Part shown: in pieces, positions 9,056 through 18,072 of the stretch
How the letters are laid out: each line of letters begins with the position of its first letter
How positions within the stretch are numbered: the stretch's first letter is position 1
DNA from: Burkholderia sp. WSM2230
GTDB lineage: Bacteria > Pseudomonadota > Gammaproteobacteria > Burkholderiales > Burkholderiaceae
Reading direction: 5' to 3'
NCBI RefSeq assembly: GCF_000472445.1
Contig: NZ_AXAJ01000015.1
Coordinates: forward strand, 61,503 to 125,502
Length of the DNA stretch: 64,000 nt
Position numbers and translations under genes: made by a program
The notes under the pieces: generated by a model
What the model was told of the DNA's origin: nothing
The model's input: the letters and a program-made list of their open reading frames with translations, nothing else
Database searches by the model: none

Positions 9056-9928
9056 ATGTTGAACCCCGATGTCGACAGCCTGGTCCCGCACGTTCCCTTT
9101 AATCGACGCACCTTTATCAAGGCCGCGCTCGGCACCGGCTTTGCGGCTGCCGTGCTGCCGGTGTCGGCGCAAACCATCCATACGGATAGCGAAGGTCTCG
9201 AGGCCGGCGAGATCGCGGTGCGCTCGGGCGGCACGCTGGTGCCCGCCTATCGCGCGCAGCCGAAGGGCAAGACGCATTTGCCGGTGATCATCGTGATTCA
9301 TGAGGCGTTCGGCGTTCACGAGCATATCGCCGATGTTTGCCGGCGCTTCGCCAAGCTCGGCTATCTCGCCATCGCGCCGGATCTGTTCGTTCGCGAGGGT
9401 GACCCGATGGCGCTTCCCACCATCCAGCAGATCAGCCAGCAGATCTTGAGCAAGGTGCCAGACGAGCAGGCGTTGGCCGACCTCGACGCGACCGTCGCGT
9501 GGGCCGGCGAACACGGCGGCGATCTGAAGCGTCTGGGCGTAACCGGTTTTTGCTGGGGCGGCCGCATCGCCTGGCTGTACGCCGAACATGAGCCCCGGCT
9601 GAAGGCAGCGGTTGCATGGTATGGGCGCGTGGTCGGCGACCGCACGGCCACCAACCCGGCTAATCCGCTCGACCGCGTGGCGGAGCTTCGCGCGCCAGTG
9701 CTCGGTTTGTACGGCTTGCAGGACCAGAGCATCCCGCAGGAATCGCTCGAACAGATGAAGCAGGCCATTGCGCAAGGGCCGCAGGTCGCACGCGGTTCGC
9801 AATTCGTCGTGTACAACGATGCGGGCCATGCGTTCTTTGCCGACTACCGGCCGAGCTACAAGAAGGCCGATGCCGAGGACGGCTGGCGTCGCACGCTCGC
9901 CTGGTTCAAGCAGCACGGAGTGGCTTGA
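9056..9928 (+). CDS. Tat-exported dienelactone hydrolase family protein
   Basis: The 290-residue alpha/beta hydrolase carries a twin-arginine signal (RR at 17-18 in NRRTFIKAALG, then an Ala-rich stretch ending VSA), so it should be folded before export to the periplasm. The catalytic triad fits dienelactone hydrolases: nucleophile Cys in GFCWGGR near residue 165, Asp near 223 (YGLQDQSIP), His near 257 (DAGHAFF). GAGGAG precedes the ATG at 9056. Substrate is unknown; no catechol-pathway genes are adjacent. It is transcribed in the same direction as ndh, 87 bp after it. Confidence 0.85.
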   Translation: MLNPDVDSLVPHVPFNRRTFIKAALGTGFAAAVLPVSAQTIHTDSEGLEAGEIAVRSGGTLVPAYRAQPKGKTHLPVIIVIHEAFGVHEHIADVCRRFAKLGYLAIAPDLFVREGDPMALPTIQQISQQILSKVPDEQALADLDATVAWAGEHGGDLKRLGVTGFCWGGRIAWLYAEHEPRLKAAVAWYGRVVGDRTATNPANPLDRVAELRAPVLGLYGLQDQSIPQESLEQMKQAIAQGPQVARGSQFVVYNDAGHAFFADYRPSYKKADAEDGWRRTLAWFKQHGVA

Positions 9929-9973
9929 GGCTTCGCGGCGGGTTGCCCGGATCCGCTGCGTTGGCTGTACGAA

Positions 9974-10011
9974 AAAGGCCGTTGCCGCTTCCAGAAGCGA
10001 CAACGGCCTTT
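9974..10011. terminator. bidirectional terminator
   Basis: An 18-nt stem with one mismatch (9974-9991 with 9994-10011) lies between converging genes, flanked by A's on the left and TCTTACTTTTTT on the right, so it can end transcription from both sides. Confidence 0.85.
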
Positions 10012-10041
10012 CTTACTTTTTTGCGAATGCCGCGTATTGCT

Positions 10042-10911
10042 CTAGGGATTCGGCCCGGTCGCGATGGGGCGCTTCGGGTCCGAACTCCACTCGCTCCACG
10101 AGCCCGCGTAGAGCGCCGCGCCGTGCAGGCCGGCCACTTCCATTGCCAGCGCGTTCACACAGGCCGTCACGCCCGAGCCGCATTGCAGAACGACATGTTC
10201 GGGCGGCGTGTCGCCGAGCAGCGCATGGAATTCGTCGCGCAGTGTATGGGCTGGCTTGAAGCGGCCGTCGTCGGTGAGGTTGTCCTTGAAGAAGCGGTTG
10301 AGCGCGCCCGGAATATGGCCGCCGACCCGGTCCAACGTTTCGTTTTCGCCGCGATAGCGGTCGGCCGCGCGCGCGTCGACGACCACGCGTTCCTTGGAGC
10401 CGAGATTGCGCTCGAGCATCTGCGCGTCCACGGTAACCGAAAGCGGCGCGCCGGCTTTGAAGTCGCCGGTGTTTTGCGGCGGCACGTCTTGCGTGAGCGG
10501 CTGGTGCGCGGCTTGCCACGCCTGAAGTCCGCCGTCGAGCAGTGCGACCGCGTCGTGTCCTAGCCAGCGCAGCAGCCACCAGGCGCGCGCGGCATACATG
10601 CCGCCTTGCGCGTCATAGGCGACGACCTGCTGGCCTTGCTTCAGCCCGCGCGACTCCAGCGTTTCGACAAGCCGCGCACGATCCGGCAATGGATGGCGCC
10701 CGTTCGTGCCGTTCTTCGGCCCCGACAGATCGCGGTCGAGATGCAGATAATGCGCGCCGGGCACATGTCCGGCGAGATATGCCTTTTCGCCAGCTTCCGG
10801 GTCTGCCAGATCAAAGCGGCAGTCGATAACGAACACGCTGCCCGGCGCATCGGCGAGCCGTTCCGCGAGGTTCGTCGCGGAGATCAAAGTGGTGTAGTGA
10901 GTGTGGGGCAT
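10042..10911 (-). CDS. sseA: thiosulfate/3-mercaptopyruvate sulfurtransferase
   Basis: The 289-residue protein has two rhodanese domains. The C-terminal one carries the active-site loop CGSGVTAC with the catalytic Cys at about residue 244; CGSGVTA is the loop type of 3-mercaptopyruvate sulfurtransferases. The N-terminal domain is degenerate, with Asp in place of Cys (VVAYDAQGG). It transfers sulfur from mercaptopyruvate to thiol or cyanide acceptors. A GAGGAG ribosome binding site precedes the ATG. It is a single gene. Confidence 0.88.
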   Translation of the reverse strand: MPHTHYTTLISATNLAERLADAPGSVFVIDCRFDLADPEAGEKAYLAGHVPGAHYLHLDRDLSGPKNGTNGRHPLPDRARLVETLESRGLKQGQQVVAYDAQGGMYAARAWWLLRWLGHDAVALLDGGLQAWQAAHQPLTQDVPPQNTGDFKAGAPLSVTVDAQMLERNLGSKERVVVDARAADRYRGENETLDRVGGHIPGALNRFFKDNLTDDGRFKPAHTLRDEFHALLGDTPPEHVVLQCGSGVTACVNALAMEVAGLHGAALYAGSWSEWSSDPKRPIATGPNP

Positions 10912-11002
10912 GACGTCTCCTCGATGCAGGCGATGGCGGCTCCGTTGCCGGCGGCCTCATGACGCGACCGGATGGCCGGGCTACCTCGTTAGTCTAAACA
11001 AA

Positions 11003-11026
11003 AAAGACGGGCCGAAGCCCGTCTTT
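11003..11026. terminator. terminator after the Rieske gene
   Basis: A perfect 10-bp stem (AAAGACGGGC/GCCCGTCTTT) with CGAA loop and A-run to the left lies downstream of the minus-strand oxygenase gene; on that strand the A-run is a U-tract. Confidence 0.85.
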
Positions 11027-11083
11027 CTATGTTGACGCCCATGCTTGGCGCCATGCGACCCAGGTCGGGCAGAGGCCCGCAAG

Positions 11084-12190
11084 TCAGATGGTGCCGAGCT
11101 CGCGCCGCAGGAACTCGTGGAAGTGCTGCATGCCGTCTTCCATTGGGCTCTGGTACGGACCCACCTGCGATTCGCCGCGTTCCATCAGCGCGCGGCGGCC
11201 TGCGTCCATGCGCTCTGCGATTTCGTCGTCTTCGCGAGCCGTTTCCATATAGGCGGCGCGCTCGGCTTCGACGAACTCGCGCTCGAACAGCGCGATTTCC
11301 TCAGGGTAATAGAACTCGACGACGTTGGTGGTTTTCTGCGGGCCGCGCGGAATCAGCCATGACACGACCAGCACGTGCGGGTACCACTCGATCATGATGC
11401 CCGGGTAGTACACCATCCAGATGGCGCCGAACTCGGGCGGATTGCCGCCGCGAAAACGCAGCACTTCGTCGTGCCATTTGCGGTACGTGGGGCTGCCCGG
11501 CTGCTCGAGGTCCTTGTGCACGCCGACGGTTTGCACGCTGTACCACTCGCCGAACTCCCACGTGAGGTCGTCGCAATTGACGAAGCTGCCGAGACCCGGA
11601 TGGAACGGCGCAACGTGATAGTCCTCCAGATAGACCTCGATGAAGGTCTTCCAGTTGTAGTTGCACTCGTGCACCTCGACGTGATCGAACATGAAGCCCG
11701 AGAAGTCGAAGTGTTGCTTTGTGCCGAGTTTGGCCAGATCGCGCGCGACGTTGCGGCCTTGCGCCTCGAACAGCAACCCCTGCCAGTTCTGCAGCGCGGT
11801 GGCGCCGAGATTCAGGCACGGGTTGTCCGCAAAATGCGGAGCGCCGAGCAGTTCGCCTTTGAGGTCGTACGTCCAGCGGTGCAGCGGACACACGATGTTC
11901 TCCGTCTGGCCGCGGCCATTCAGCATGATTGCCTGACGGTGGCGGCACACGTTGGACAGCAGTTCCACCTGCGATTGCTGGTTGCGAACGAGCACACGCC
12001 CCTCGCGTTCGCTCGGCAAGGCAAAATAATTCCCCACCTCAGGCACCATGAGATCGTGCCCGACGTAACGGGGACCTTTCTTGAAAAGGGTTTCGATTTC
12101 GCGCGTTAGAAGCGCGTCGTCAAAGTAAGCCGTGACTGGCAGTTGGCTGTGAACAGACCGCAACTGCAATGCATTGCTCAGATTGGACAT
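11084..12190 (-). CDS. Rieske non-heme iron oxygenase, alpha subunit
   Basis: The 368-residue protein has an N-terminal Rieske [2Fe-2S] site, Cys82-x-His84 and Cys101-x2-His104, followed by a catalytic START-type domain with the iron ligands in EDYHVAPFH after NWKTFIEVY. That spacing resembles choline/carnitine monooxygenase-type and aromatic-ring oxygenases. The ATG at 12190 follows GGGAGTGGGA; a longer frame begins 15 codons upstream but lacks a binding site. No beta subunit, ferredoxin or reductase gene is adjacent, so electrons must come from elsewhere. The substrate cannot be told from sequence. Confidence 0.85.
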   Translation of the reverse strand: MSNLSNALQLRSVHSQLPVTAYFDDALLTREIETLFKKGPRYVGHDLMVPEVGNYFALPSEREGRVLVRNQQSQVELLSNVCRHRQAIMLNGRGQTENIVCPLHRWTYDLKGELLGAPHFADNPCLNLGATALQNWQGLLFEAQGRNVARDLAKLGTKQHFDFSGFMFDHVEVHECNYNWKTFIEVYLEDYHVAPFHPGLGSFVNCDDLTWEFGEWYSVQTVGVHKDLEQPGSPTYRKWHDEVLRFRGGNPPEFGAIWMVYYPGIMIEWYPHVLVVSWLIPRGPQKTTNVVEFYYPEEIALFEREFVEAERAAYMETAREDDEIAERMDAGRRALMERGESQVGPYQSPMEDGMQHFHEFLRRELGTI

Positions 12191-12261
12191 TCCCACTCCC
12201 GATGAAGACGTGAAAGCAGTGAACAACCCAACCATCGAAGATTCGATTTAGGGAGCCCGAG

Positions 12262-12267
12262 ATTATA
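12262..12267 (-). promoter_or_regulatory. -10 element for the Rieske gene
   Basis: A perfect TATAAT on the minus strand lies about 72 nt upstream of the oxygenase ATG. A recognisable -35 is lacking, which leaves the call moderate. Confidence 0.45.
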
Positions 12268-12477
12268 CCTGTTTCCCCCTCCTTGGGACAGTTAAGTCAC
12301 TGATTTGGGTCAAAAATCACGGGAAAGTTCGGTCTTTTAGGCACAGACCAATGGATTTTTTTCTGCGAGACTGACAGGGCGGCGCAGGCCGGCCGGTGGC
12401 CCGAAGGAGGGCTGGCAGATCGGATTTGTCGCTTTTGCCGTAGAATGTCCGACTTGTTTTAATTTTTGCGACTATTC

Positions 12478-12786
12478 ATGGCGAAGACCGCGTCGAACGA
12501 TACCGCTGCGGCGCCGGCCGAGGGCGTCGACAACACGCCGCTGCCCGAGAATTACGAGGCGGCACAGGCGGAACTCGAGGGCCTCGTTGCGCGCATGGAA
12601 AGCGGCAATTTGAGCCTCGAAGAGTCGCTCTCGGCCTATCGGCGCGGCGCGGCTCTGGTGGCGTTTTGCCAGCAGCAGCTCGAGAAGGTCGAGCAGCAGG
12701 TGCGCGTGCTGGACGGCGAGACGCTCAAGCCATTGCCCGTGAATACAGCAGGAACAGCCGCTACTGAAAGCGGGGACGACCTATGA
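12478..12786 (+). CDS. xseB: exodeoxyribonuclease VII small subunit
   Basis: The 102-residue protein is the small subunit that packs along the XseA large subunit and supports degradation of single-stranded DNA. The family core is clear: YEAAQAELEGLVARMESG, then LEESLSAYRRG, about residues 23-60. Both ends are low-complexity. xseA is not in the window. Its stop overlaps the ispA start by four bases (ATGA), the usual proteobacterial xseB-ispA arrangement. Confidence 0.93.
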   Translation: MAKTASNDTAAAPAEGVDNTPLPENYEAAQAELEGLVARMESGNLSLEESLSAYRRGAALVAFCQQQLEKVEQQVRVLDGETLKPLPVNTAGTAATESGDDL

Positions 12787-13664
12787 CATTCGAACAATGG
12801 ACGCGCTCGGTACTGGAGCGCGTCGAAGCGGCACTCGAACACTATCTGCCGGCTGAGACCACGGAGCCCGCGAAGCTCCACGAGGCCATGCGCTACGCGG
12901 TGCTGGGCGGCGGCAAGCGGGTCCGCCCGCTCTTGTGCCACGCGGCCGGCGAACTGACCGGCGCGCGCGCCGAGTGCCTCGACGCGGCAGCGGCGGCACT
13001 GGAAATGATCCACGTGTATTCGCTCGTGCACGACGACATGCCTTGCATGGACGACGACGCACTGCGTCGCGGTAAGCCCACGGTACACGTCAAGTATGAC
13101 GAAGCCACGGCGCTGCTGGTCGGCGACGCCTTGCAATCGCAGGCGTTCGTCTCGTTGACGTCTGATGTTCTCGCGCCCGCGCAGCAGGCCGCGCTGGTCC
13201 GCGAGCTGGCGCTGGCGAGCGGGTCCATCGGCATGTGCGGCGGGCAGGCCATCGACCTTGCGAGCGTCGGTCACACCCTCACGCGCGCGCAGCTCGAAAC
13301 CATGCACCGCATGAAGACCGGCGCGTTGCTGCGCGCCGCGGTGCGCGTGGGGGCGCTGGCAGGCGAGGCGCCCGACGAAAACGCCATGCGTTCGCTCGAC
13401 GCCTACTCGGCCGCGGTCGGCCTCGCGTTTCAGGTCGTCGACGATATTCTCGACGTCACGACCGACTCCGCGACGCTCGGCAAGACAGCAGGTAAAGACG
13501 CGAAGGACGGCAAGCCGACCTACGTGTCGATTATTGGGCTCGACGCATCGCGCGCGCTCGCCGCGCAGTTGCGCAGCGACGCACACGCAGCGCTGGCGCC
13601 GTTCGGCGCGCGCGCGCAGCGTCTTGCCGAATTGGCCGACCTGGTGGTGAACCGGGTCAGCTGA
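12783..13664 (+). CDS. ispA: farnesyl diphosphate synthase
   Basis: The 293-residue prenyltransferase condenses IPP with DMAPP and GPP to give C15 farnesyl diphosphate, the substrate of HpnD further along this window. The first aspartate-rich motif is DDMPCMDDD and the second is DDILD; GGGKRVRP lies near residue 42. Length fits short-chain bacterial synthases. Overlap with xseB implies coupled translation, and dxs follows after 85 bp, so the three genes are probably one operon. Confidence 0.94.
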   Translation: MTFEQWTRSVLERVEAALEHYLPAETTEPAKLHEAMRYAVLGGGKRVRPLLCHAAGELTGARAECLDAAAAALEMIHVYSLVHDDMPCMDDDALRRGKPTVHVKYDEATALLVGDALQSQAFVSLTSDVLAPAQQAALVRELALASGSIGMCGGQAIDLASVGHTLTRAQLETMHRMKTGALLRAAVRVGALAGEAPDENAMRSLDAYSAAVGLAFQVVDDILDVTTDSATLGKTAGKDAKDGKPTYVSIIGLDASRALAAQLRSDAHAALAPFGARAQRLAELADLVVNRVS

Positions 13665-13749
13665 ACGCGAAAGCCCGCCGCCGCGCACCGTCCCCACAAG
13701 GTGCATGTATGAAGTGCGGGCGCGTAAGTTTTCCTACAATGGAACGACG

Positions 13750-15657
13750 ATGTACGACTTGCTGAAAACCATCGACGACCCGGCAGCTCTGCGCCGCCTC
13801 GATCGCCGCCAACTGCAACCGCTTGCCGACGAGTTGCGCGCCTTTGTGCTCGACAGCGTGTCGCAGACGGGCGGCCATCTTTCGTCCAACCTCGGCACGG
13901 TCGAGTTGACCATTGCTCTGCATTATGTGTTCGACACGCCGCACGACCGCATCGTGTGGGACGTCGGCCATCAGACGTATCCGCACAAAATCCTGACGGG
14001 TCGCCGCGACAAGATGCACACGCTCCGACAGTTGGGCGGCATCTCGGGTTTCCCCAAACGCGACGAGTCGGAATACGACACCTTCGGCACCGCGCATTCG
14101 AGTACGTCGATTTCGGCGGCGCTCGGCATGGCTATCGCAAGCAAGCTGCAGGGCGACAACCGCATGGGCATCGCGGTGATCGGTGACGGCGCAATGACGG
14201 CGGGCATGGCCTTCGAGGCAATGAACAACGCCGGCGTCGAAGACGACGTGCCGCTGCTCGTCATCCTGAACGACAACGACATGTCGATTTCGCCGCCGGT
14301 CGGCGCGCTGAACCGCCATCTCGCGCGTCTGATGTCCGGCCGCTTCTACGCTGCCGCGCGCGCGGGCGTGGAGCGCGTGCTGCGCGTTGCGCCGCCCATG
14401 CTCGATCTGGCGCGCAAGCTCGAAGAGCACGCGAAGGGCATGATCGTGCCGGCTACGCTGTTCGAGGAATTCGGCTTCAACTACATCGGCCCGATCGACG
14501 GCCACGACCTCGATTCGCTGATTCCCACGCTGCAAAACATCAAGGAACTGCGCGGTCCGCAATTCCTGCACGTGGTGACGAAGAAGGGCCAGGGCTACAA
14601 GCTCGCCGAGGCCGATCCGGTGCTGTATCACGGCCCCGGCAAGTTCAATCCGGCCGAAGGCATCAAGCCGGCGGTCTCGCCGTCGAAGAAAACCTACACG
14701 CAAGTGTTCGGCGAGTGGCTGTGCGACGCCGCCGAACTCGACCCGCGCGTGATCGGCATCACGCCGGCCATGCGTGAAGGCTCGGGCATGGTGGAGTTCG
14801 AGAAGCGCTTTCCGGACCGCTACTTCGACGTCGGCATTGCCGAGCAGCACGCGGTCACGTTCGCCGGCGGCCTCGCCGCCGAGGGCATGAAGCCGGTCGT
14901 CGCGATCTACTCGACGTTCCTCCAACGCGCCTACGACCAGCTGATTCACGACGTCGCGCTGCAGAATCTGCCGGTGGTGTTCGCCATCGACCGCGCGGGT
15001 CTCGTCGGCGCGGACGGTGCGACGCACGCGGGCGCTTACGATCTCGCGTTCATGCGCTGCATCCCGAACATGATGGTGATGGTCGCGTCGGACGAAAACG
15101 AATGCCGGCAAATGTTGTACACGGCGTTGCAGCAGTCGTGTCCGACGGCGGTTCGCTATCCGCGCGGCGCCGGCGCCGGCGTGGCAACGGTCAAGCAGAT
15201 GGCCGCGCTGCCGGTCGGCAAGGGCGAAGTGCGTCGCGAAACCTCGCAACCGGCGGGCAAACGCATTGCGATCCTCGCGTTCGGCACGATGGTCGCGCCG
15301 TCCCTCGCGGCTGCCGAGCAGCTCGATGCGACGGTGGCCAACATGCGTTTCGTGAAGCCGCTCGACGCCGACCTCGTGCGTCGGCTGGCGGAAACGCACG
15401 ACGCCATAGTCACCGTCGAAGAAGGCTGCGTGATGGGCGGCGCAGGCTCCGCATGCGTCGAAGCCCTGCTCGAGAGTGGGGTTATGCGGCCCATACTACA
15501 ATTGGGCCTTCCTGACCGCTTCATCGATCACGGAGATCCGGCCAAGCTGCTCGCCGCATGCGGGCTGGACGCCGCGGGCATCGCCAAGTCGATTAGCGAG
15601 CGCTTTGTGTCGAGCGGCGCGCTCGGCGCCCAGTCGTCGGTCAAGCGGGTCGCTTGA
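13750..15657 (+). CDS. dxs: 1-deoxy-D-xylulose-5-phosphate synthase
   Basis: The 635-residue thiamine diphosphate enzyme joins pyruvate and glyceraldehyde 3-phosphate, the entry step of the MEP isoprenoid pathway. The TPP/Mg motif GDGAMTAGMAFEAMNN is near residues 144-159; the transketolase-like pyrimidine-binding domain carries IAEQHAVTFAGGLA. The ATG at 13750 (MYDLLKTIDDPAALR) was chosen over an in-frame ATG 15 codons upstream because it matches the known start of the family. Its nearness to ispA couples supply of C5 units with chain elongation. Confidence 0.95.
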   Translation: MYDLLKTIDDPAALRRLDRRQLQPLADELRAFVLDSVSQTGGHLSSNLGTVELTIALHYVFDTPHDRIVWDVGHQTYPHKILTGRRDKMHTLRQLGGISGFPKRDESEYDTFGTAHSSTSISAALGMAIASKLQGDNRMGIAVIGDGAMTAGMAFEAMNNAGVEDDVPLLVILNDNDMSISPPVGALNRHLARLMSGRFYAAARAGVERVLRVAPPMLDLARKLEEHAKGMIVPATLFEEFGFNYIGPIDGHDLDSLIPTLQNIKELRGPQFLHVVTKKGQGYKLAEADPVLYHGPGKFNPAEGIKPAVSPSKKTYTQVFGEWLCDAAELDPRVIGITPAMREGSGMVEFEKRFPDRYFDVGIAEQHAVTFAGGLAAEGMKPVVAIYSTFLQRAYDQLIHDVALQNLPVVFAIDRAGLVGADGATHAGAYDLAFMRCIPNMMVMVASDENECRQMLYTALQQSCPTAVRYPRGAGAGVATVKQMAALPVGKGEVRRETSQPAGKRIAILAFGTMVAPSLAAAEQLDATVANMRFVKPLDADLVRRLAETHDAIVTVEEGCVMGGAGSACVEALLESGVMRPILQLGLPDRFIDHGDPAKLLAACGLDAAGIAKSISERFVSSGALGAQSSVKRVA

Positions 15658-15680
15658 GCAGGGCGCTTGATTGTGGCGTC

Positions 15681-15734
15681 TAACTGGGTTGTCTGACTGC
15701 GGCGGTTGGCCAGGTCAGTTTGACAACCCGGTTA
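15681..15734. repeat. 19-nt inverted repeat downstream of dxs
   Basis: Arms at 15681-15699 and 15716-15734 match in 16 of 19 positions (TAACTGGGTTGTC against GACAACCCGGTTA at the outside) around a 16-nt loop. It has no U-tract; it could be an mRNA-stabilising stem or an operator. Confidence 0.6.
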
Positions 15735-15829
15735 GCTCATCGATTTGCAGCGCGCCGGGTCTGGCTATCAACGCGCCGGCGGCCAAGGGAAATCCCCAAC
15801 TCCAGTCGATGCGCTGATGCTCATTATCG

Positions 15830-15851
15830 AACGCCGGCAGGGGCCGGCGTT
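15830..15851 (+). terminator. hairpin terminator candidate after dxs
   Basis: Stem AACGCCGGC/GCCGGCGTT (9 bp, 4-nt loop) followed by TGCCGTTGC. It is the best candidate for the end of the xseB-ispA-dxs transcript. Confidence 0.5.
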
Positions 15852-16018
15852 TGCCGTTGCGGTTTGTGCTGCGCGCGGCCGCTCAGGACCCCGAACCTGT
15901 CGCTTTGCGAACGCCCAAAGGTGCGATCGTCGATCGGGTCAAGTTTTTTCCCGCAGTGAGAACTTCCTGCGAAGCGGAACATGGGAGCGGGTCAGCGTCT
16001 TCCTGAAAGGACAACAAC

Positions 16019-16825
16019 ATGAATCAGATGAATCCCGCCTTTGTGATGCCTGACGTGCAAAGCACGCCCGATACCCGCCAGATTCCAATTCAGCGGGTTG
16101 GCGTCAAGGCGGTGCGCCATCCGCTCACGGTGCGCACAGCAAGCGGTGAGGTGCAGCCGACGGTCGGCACCTGGAATCTGGACGTCCACCTGCCCGCCGA
16201 CCAGAAGGGCACGCACATGTCGCGCTTCGTCGCCCTCCTTGAGGAGCACAACGCGCCGCTGGAACCGGCGACGTTCCGAGCGATGCTCGCCGCCATGCTC
16301 GAAAAACTCGAGGCCGAGGCGGGCCGCATCGAAGTGTCGTTTCCTTACTTCGTGAACAAGACGGCGCCGGTGTCGGGCGTGCAAAGTCTGCTCGACTACG
16401 AAGTCACGCTGATTGGCGACATGCGCAACGGTGCGACGCGCCTGTTCCTCAAAGTGCTGGTGCCGGTTACGAGCCTCTGTCCGTGTTCGAAGAAAATTTC
16501 GCAATATGGCGCGCACAACCAGCGTTCACACGTCACGATCAATGCGGAGCTGGCGGGTGAACTTGCCGTGGAAGACCTGATCCGCATTGCCGAGGAAGAA
16601 GCGTCGTGCGAACTATGGGGCTTGCTGAAGCGGCCCGACGAGAAGTTCGTCACTGAGCGCGCGTACGAAAATCCGAAGTTCGTCGAGGACTTGGTGCGTG
16701 ACGTCGCGCAGCGTCTGAATGCGGACGAACGGATCGTCGCTTATGTGCTCGAGGCGGAAAACTTCGAGTCGATTCACAATCACAGCGCGTATGCGGTGAT
16801 CGAGCACGATAAGCGGGCAGTGTGA
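16019..16825 (+). CDS. folE2: GTP cyclohydrolase IB
   Basis: The 268-residue enzyme converts GTP to 7,8-dihydroneopterin triphosphate, the first step of folate (and queuosine) synthesis. It belongs to the COG1469 type IB family, unrelated in sequence to FolE: PCSKKISQYGAHNQRSHV near residue 158 carries the active-site Cys, and the family end NHSAYAVI is present. Type IB enzymes can use metals other than zinc. GAAAGG sits upstream of the ATG. A strong terminator follows, so it is probably transcribed alone. Confidence 0.93.
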   Translation: MNQMNPAFVMPDVQSTPDTRQIPIQRVGVKAVRHPLTVRTASGEVQPTVGTWNLDVHLPADQKGTHMSRFVALLEEHNAPLEPATFRAMLAAMLEKLEAEAGRIEVSFPYFVNKTAPVSGVQSLLDYEVTLIGDMRNGATRLFLKVLVPVTSLCPCSKKISQYGAHNQRSHVTINAELAGELAVEDLIRIAEEEASCELWGLLKRPDEKFVTERAYENPKFVEDLVRDVAQRLNADERIVAYVLEAENFESIHNHSAYAVIEHDKRAV

Positions 16826-16850
16826 GGTCAGAACGACTGCACTGAATGAG

Positions 16851-16876
16851 AAAGCCGCTCCTTTGAGAGCGGCTTT
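16851..16876. terminator. terminator between folE2 and tsaD
   Basis: Ten-bp stem AAAGCCGCTC/GAGCGGCTTT with 6-nt loop, followed by TCTT, between converging genes. Confidence 0.8.
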
Positions 16877-16933
16877 TCTTCATGAGCCCGACCATGAGCC
16901 CGACGCGTTGGGCGGCAAAATCCGGAGCTTCGT

Positions 16934-17962
16934 TCAACGCGCGAGCGATGTCAGATCCCAGCGCGGCTTGACGGTAAAGGCGTAATCCTTGCCCGACTGC
17001 TCCGGCCAGCGCTGCAAGCGCAACGCGCCGGCGAGCGCGATCATCGCGCCGTTGTCCGTGCATAGCGACAGATCCGGGTAATGCACATAAAAGTTTCGCT
17101 TTTGAGCCGCCGCGGAAAGCGCCTCGCGCAACTGCCGGTTCGCGCCCACGCCGCCCGCCACGACGAGGCGGTTGAGCTTTGTGCGCTTGAGCGCGGCAAG
17201 CGATTTGCTAGCCAGAACTTCCACGGCTGCATCGACGAAACCGCGCGCCAGGTCCGCTTTCGCCTGCTCGCAGATGTTCGCGCCACCAAGCTTTTTAGCG
17301 TGCGTGAGCACCGCTGTCTTCAGTCCGCTGAAACTGAAATCGAGGTCGCCGGAATGCAGCATGGGCCGCGGTAGCACCACCGCGCCGGGCGTGCCGAACT
17401 CGGCCATGCGCGACACTTCCGGTCCGCCCGGGTAGCCGAGGCCAAGCAGCTTGGCGGTTTTGTCGAACGCTTCGCCGGCGGCGTCGTCAAGCGTTTCGCC
17501 GAGCGTTTCGTAGACGCCCACGTCGGTCACGCGCATCAACTGCGTATGGCCGCCAGACACCAGCAGCGCGACAAAGGGAAACGGCGGCGGCTCGTCGACG
17601 AGCAGCGGCGACAGCAGGTGCCCTTCCAGATGATGGATGCCGATGGTCGGCTTGTCCCACGCCATGGCGAGCGAATTGGCGATGCTCGCGCCCACCAGCA
17701 GCGCGCCTGCGAGCCCGGGACCTTGCGTGTAGGCAATGGCGTCGATGTCGCTGCGTGCCGCGCCCGCACGCTCCATGACCTCTTCGAGCAACGGCAGTGC
17801 GCGCCGGATGTGGTCGCGCGATGCCAGTTCCGGCACGACGCCGCCATACTCGCGATGCATCGCGATCTGCGAGTGCAGCGCGTGCGCGAGCAAGCCGCGC
17901 TCAGTGTCGTAGAGCGCGAGGCCGGTTTCGTCGCAGGAGCTTTCGATGCCGAGAACGAGCAT
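16934..17962 (-). CDS. tsaD: tRNA N6-adenosine threonylcarbamoyltransferase
   Basis: The 342-residue protein transfers the threonylcarbamoyl group to A37 of ANN-decoding tRNAs together with TsaB and TsaE. It starts with the family N-terminus MLVLGIESSCDETG and has the metal-binding HxxxH in HHLEGHLL near residue 111, plus the ATP-site GGVGAN. The ATG at 17962 fits the family better than an in-frame start ten codons upstream. t6A is made on the A37 of the tRNA-Ile described below, so both act on the same anticodon loop. No operon partner is seen. Confidence 0.95.
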   Translation of the reverse strand: MLVLGIESSCDETGLALYDTERGLLAHALHSQIAMHREYGGVVPELASRDHIRRALPLLEEVMERAGAARSDIDAIAYTQGPGLAGALLVGASIANSLAMAWDKPTIGIHHLEGHLLSPLLVDEPPPFPFVALLVSGGHTQLMRVTDVGVYETLGETLDDAAGEAFDKTAKLLGLGYPGGPEVSRMAEFGTPGAVVLPRPMLHSGDLDFSFSGLKTAVLTHAKKLGGANICEQAKADLARGFVDAAVEVLASKSLAALKRTKLNRLVVAGGVGANRQLREALSAAAQKRNFYVHYPDLSLCTDNGAMIALAGALRLQRWPEQSGKDYAFTVKPRWDLTSLAR

Positions 17963-18072
17963 GGGGGGTGGGCTTGCCGGGCTTGCAAACAAGCCCGAAA
18001 CGCTAAAAGGTAAGCCTGAAAGTATAGCAGCGCGGGCAAGGCGCCGCAGACGCGCAGGTACAATGCGCCCCC

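Larger units (their letters stand above)
15658..16018. other. dxs-folE2 intergenic region
   Basis: These 361 bases contain no gene I can support. They hold a long inverted repeat (15681-15734), a terminator-like hairpin (15830-15851) and a purine-rich ribosome binding site (GAAAGGACAAC) just before folE2. Confidence 0.6.

Noticed and set aside
7619..10003. Open frame of 794 codons on the minus strand across ndh and the hydrolase
   Set aside because: It spans two well-supported genes and their gap, and is Arg-rich without domains, so it is a GC artefact.
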